Of a DNA stretch of 6,615 nt, positions 5,206 to 6,615 are shown in pieces. The stretch spans positions 1 through 6,615 of the forward strand of contig JALULU010000317.1 in NCBI GenBank assembly GCA_027040585.1. The letters run 5' to 3'. Numbering within the stretch: position 1 is the stretch's first letter; each line of letters opens with the position of its first letter. The stretch is from Acidobacteriota bacterium. Lineage in GTDB: Bacteria > Acidobacteriota > JAAYUB01 > JAMOQF01. The notes under the pieces are model-generated. The model was not told the DNA's origin. It ran no database searches and saw only the letters and a list, made by a program, of their open reading frames with translations. The position numbers and the translations under genes were made by a program.

Positions 5206-5230
5206 AAAAGGGGGAATTTTTCCCCCTTTT
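5206..5230. terminator. Two-way intrinsic terminator between rbr and the glycosyltransferase gene
   Basis: AAAAGGGGGAA (5206-5216) pairs perfectly with TTCCCCCTTTT (5220-5230) over 11 base pairs with a 3-base loop. Each strand supplies its own T-run after the G/C core. It begins five bases after the rbr stop, and the stop codon of the minus-strand gene (5229-5231) overlaps the other end. Confidence 0.88.
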
Positions 5231-6615
5231 ATTGTTTATAGTAAAATTTCTGAATGACATCCTTTGGGAGACATTTGCCATATAACTTTAAATCTTTTAA
5301 CAAATTAACTGCTTCTCCTGGATCTACAGCGAAGAAAGTAACTTTGTTTCCACCGCATATAACATTGTTTGAAATCTTCCAGCTTCCTACTTTTATCCAA
5401 CTTTTTGGAAGTCCCCTAAATCTGTTAAACCAATCTTCATATAAAATTGCTATTTTGACGTTGTTTTCTTCAGTTATTTTTTTTACTTCTCTGATATTAT
5501 ATTTCCCATTTTTTTTCAATTTTGCAACCTCCATATTTGCGATGCCCCATAAATCTACACATCCAATGTCTCCATAATAGTTTGAGGCACCTATATCATT
5601 TAATGCAACTGTTTTATCTTTATAAAATCTTTTTAAAAACTGACCCATCTGATATTGCTGTTCATAAATGTTTTTTATCGCCTTTGGTGTTCTAAAAAGT
5701 GAGATGAATCCCCTGATTATAAATGGCGAAAAAATAAAAATGGAAATGAAAGATATTATCGCACCTTTAAGGAGTAAATTTTTTTTATGAGATGGAGACT
5801 TTATTTTGAGAAAATCTATGATTATTATTGAAATTGCAAATATACCTATGGTTACAATGTAGGCTTCATATCTATAAAAGGAACCAATTCTTGCAAAGAG
5901 TATCTGTAAAATGAATGTGGTGAAAATAATAATTGCCACCTTTTTTTTCTCTTCCCAGAGTTTTCCTCTATTGTTTGATAGAAGGCTGAAAATTAAAAGT
6001 GTAATTGTTAGAAAAAGGTATACCGTTGGGATAAAGGAGAAGAGTTTTATAAGGGGTTGTGGAATAAATTTAAGAATTCCAACTTTACCTGAAATTGAAA
6101 GTATGTTTAAGGAAATTTGATTTAAGAGGATGTGGATTTCTATAAATAGTGAAGAAAGAATATGGTGGATGAACCTGGGAATATTTATGTGGGTAGTTCC
6201 GGGGATTCTGCCTTTAAGGAGGACGGAATTTGGAAGGAAAAACCATCCGTTAAGGAGAGATATAGTTCCGTAGATGGCAATGGGTAGGATGCCAGAGAGT
6301 GTGAGAAGAAATGGGTGTAGGAATTTTTTTTTAAGGACGAGAAAGATATCTACGATAAATATTAAGAATAGGCCTTCATATCTTGAGGAGACCAAAAAGG
6401 GGGCAATTATAAGGAGTGGAATAAACTCTTTAAAGTTGTAATTTTTCTTTGAGAGAATTTTTCCTGAGAGATAGACAAAGGGTAGTGCAAATTGTATAAA
6501 CATAATGGCTTCAAGGCCTGTAAAGATTAAGGGAATGATGGGAGTGGAGAGGATGATGAGGAGTAGGGAGAAGAGAATATAGGAGTTTTTATTTGTATAT
6601 TTTTTTAGGAGGTAA
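5229..6615 (-). CDS. GT-C-like polytopic membrane glycosyltransferase, 5' end outside the window
   Basis: The frame is open from the stop to the window edge, giving 461 visible residues; numbers here count from the edge. The ATG at 6501-6503 (residue 38) is internal: the residues before it form another hydrophobic segment (about 11-31) and TGLEAIM, which resembles the GLE motif of this type of protein. Further GT-C-like marks are RYEG (78-81), PNSVLLKG (128-135) and RYEAY (248-252). About ten hydrophobic segments are followed by a soluble C-terminal domain (from about 308) with ALNDIGA (337-343) and VDLWG (353-357), as seen in bacterial lipid-linked sugar transferases. The catalytic acidic residues of the first outer loop would lie outside the window. 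Substrate unknown. It points against the stress genes and looks functionally unrelated. Class fairly likely, exact role open. Confidence 0.75.
   Translation of the reverse strand, partial: YLLKKYTNKNSYILFSLLLIILSTPIIPLIFTGLEAIMFIQFALPFVYLSGKILSKKNYNFKEFIPLLIIAPFLVSSRYEGLFLIFIVDIFLVLKKKFLHPFLLTLSGILPIAIYGTISLLNGWFFLPNSVLLKGRIPGTTHINIPRFIHHILSSLFIEIHILLNQISLNILSISGKVGILKFIPQPLIKLFSFIPTVYLFLTITLLIFSLLSNNRGKLWEEKKKVAIIIFTTFILQILFARIGSFYRYEAYIVTIGIFAISIIIIDFLKIKSPSHKKNLLLKGAIISFISIFIFSPFIIRGFISLFRTPKAIKNIYEQQYQMGQFLKRFYKDKTVALNDIGASNYYGDIGCVDLWGIANMEVAKLKKNGKYNIREVKKITEENNVKIAILYEDWFNRFRGLPKSWIKVGSWKISNNVICGGNKVTFFAVDPGEAVNLLKDLKLYGKCLPKDVIQKFYYKQ

Noticed and set aside
5254..5577. Plus-strand open frame opposite the end of the glycosyltransferase gene.
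   Set aside because: It has no ribosome binding site and low-complexity composition. It is the opposite-strand shadow of a convincing membrane protein gene. The same holds for 5911-6120.
1..6615. tRNA, rRNA, riboswitch, CRISPR, insertion sequence or phage attachment site.
   Set aside because: No cloverleaf, regular repeat-spacer pattern, transposase or terminal inverted repeats were seen. The intergenic gaps are too short for large structured RNAs.

Overview
The window is an AT-rich bacterial segment of closely packed genes with strong AGGAGG-type ribosome binding sites. Almost every gene belongs to the oxygen and peroxide defence set of strict anaerobes: AhpC-type and BCP-type peroxiredoxins, rubredoxin, a class A flavodiiron protein, ferritin, a PerR-like regulator, a two-iron superoxide reductase (desulfoferrodoxin) and rubrerythrin. 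No catalase or superoxide dismutase is present. This points to an anaerobic bacterium, perhaps thermophilic judging from the Lys/Glu-rich proteins. I cannot name a phylum from the sequence.

Layout: (1) 1-621, the end of ahpC, cut by the window edge and closed by a hairpin-plus-T terminator. (2) 751-1113, a half-length TSUP-type membrane protein with a GTG start. It converges on (3) bcp on the minus strand (1116-1574), with only two bases between the stop codons. (4) A 95-bp divergent spacer with an extended -10 promoter for bcp and an imperfect palindrome beside it. (5) A plus-strand run of rubredoxin (1670-1834, 54 aa), fprA, ferritin and a 59-aa winged-helix-like protein, separated by gaps of 2, 16 and 11 bases, so probably one transcript. 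(6) A good sigma-70-type promoter at 3735-3763, then perR from a TTG start at 3808, desulfoferrodoxin and rubrerythrin. (7) A two-way terminator at 5206-5230 shared with (8) a minus-strand GT-C-like membrane glycosyltransferase that stays open to the window edge and looks unrelated to the rest.

How the genes fit together (inference from family knowledge): the flavodiiron protein reduces O2 to water. Desulfoferrodoxin reduces superoxide to H2O2. Rubrerythrin, AhpC and BCP remove peroxides. Rubredoxin is the likely electron carrier for the flavodiiron protein, superoxide reductase and rubrerythrin. Ferritin keeps free iron low, limiting Fenton chemistry. PerR is placed to sense peroxide through its iron site and to control at least its own operon. 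The least explained parts are the 59-aa winged-helix protein with one cysteine, the palindrome at 1612-1631 that does not resemble the sites near perR, and the half-size transporter. No RNA genes, CRISPR arrays or mobile elements were seen, and no gene-free stretch exceeds about 130 bases.
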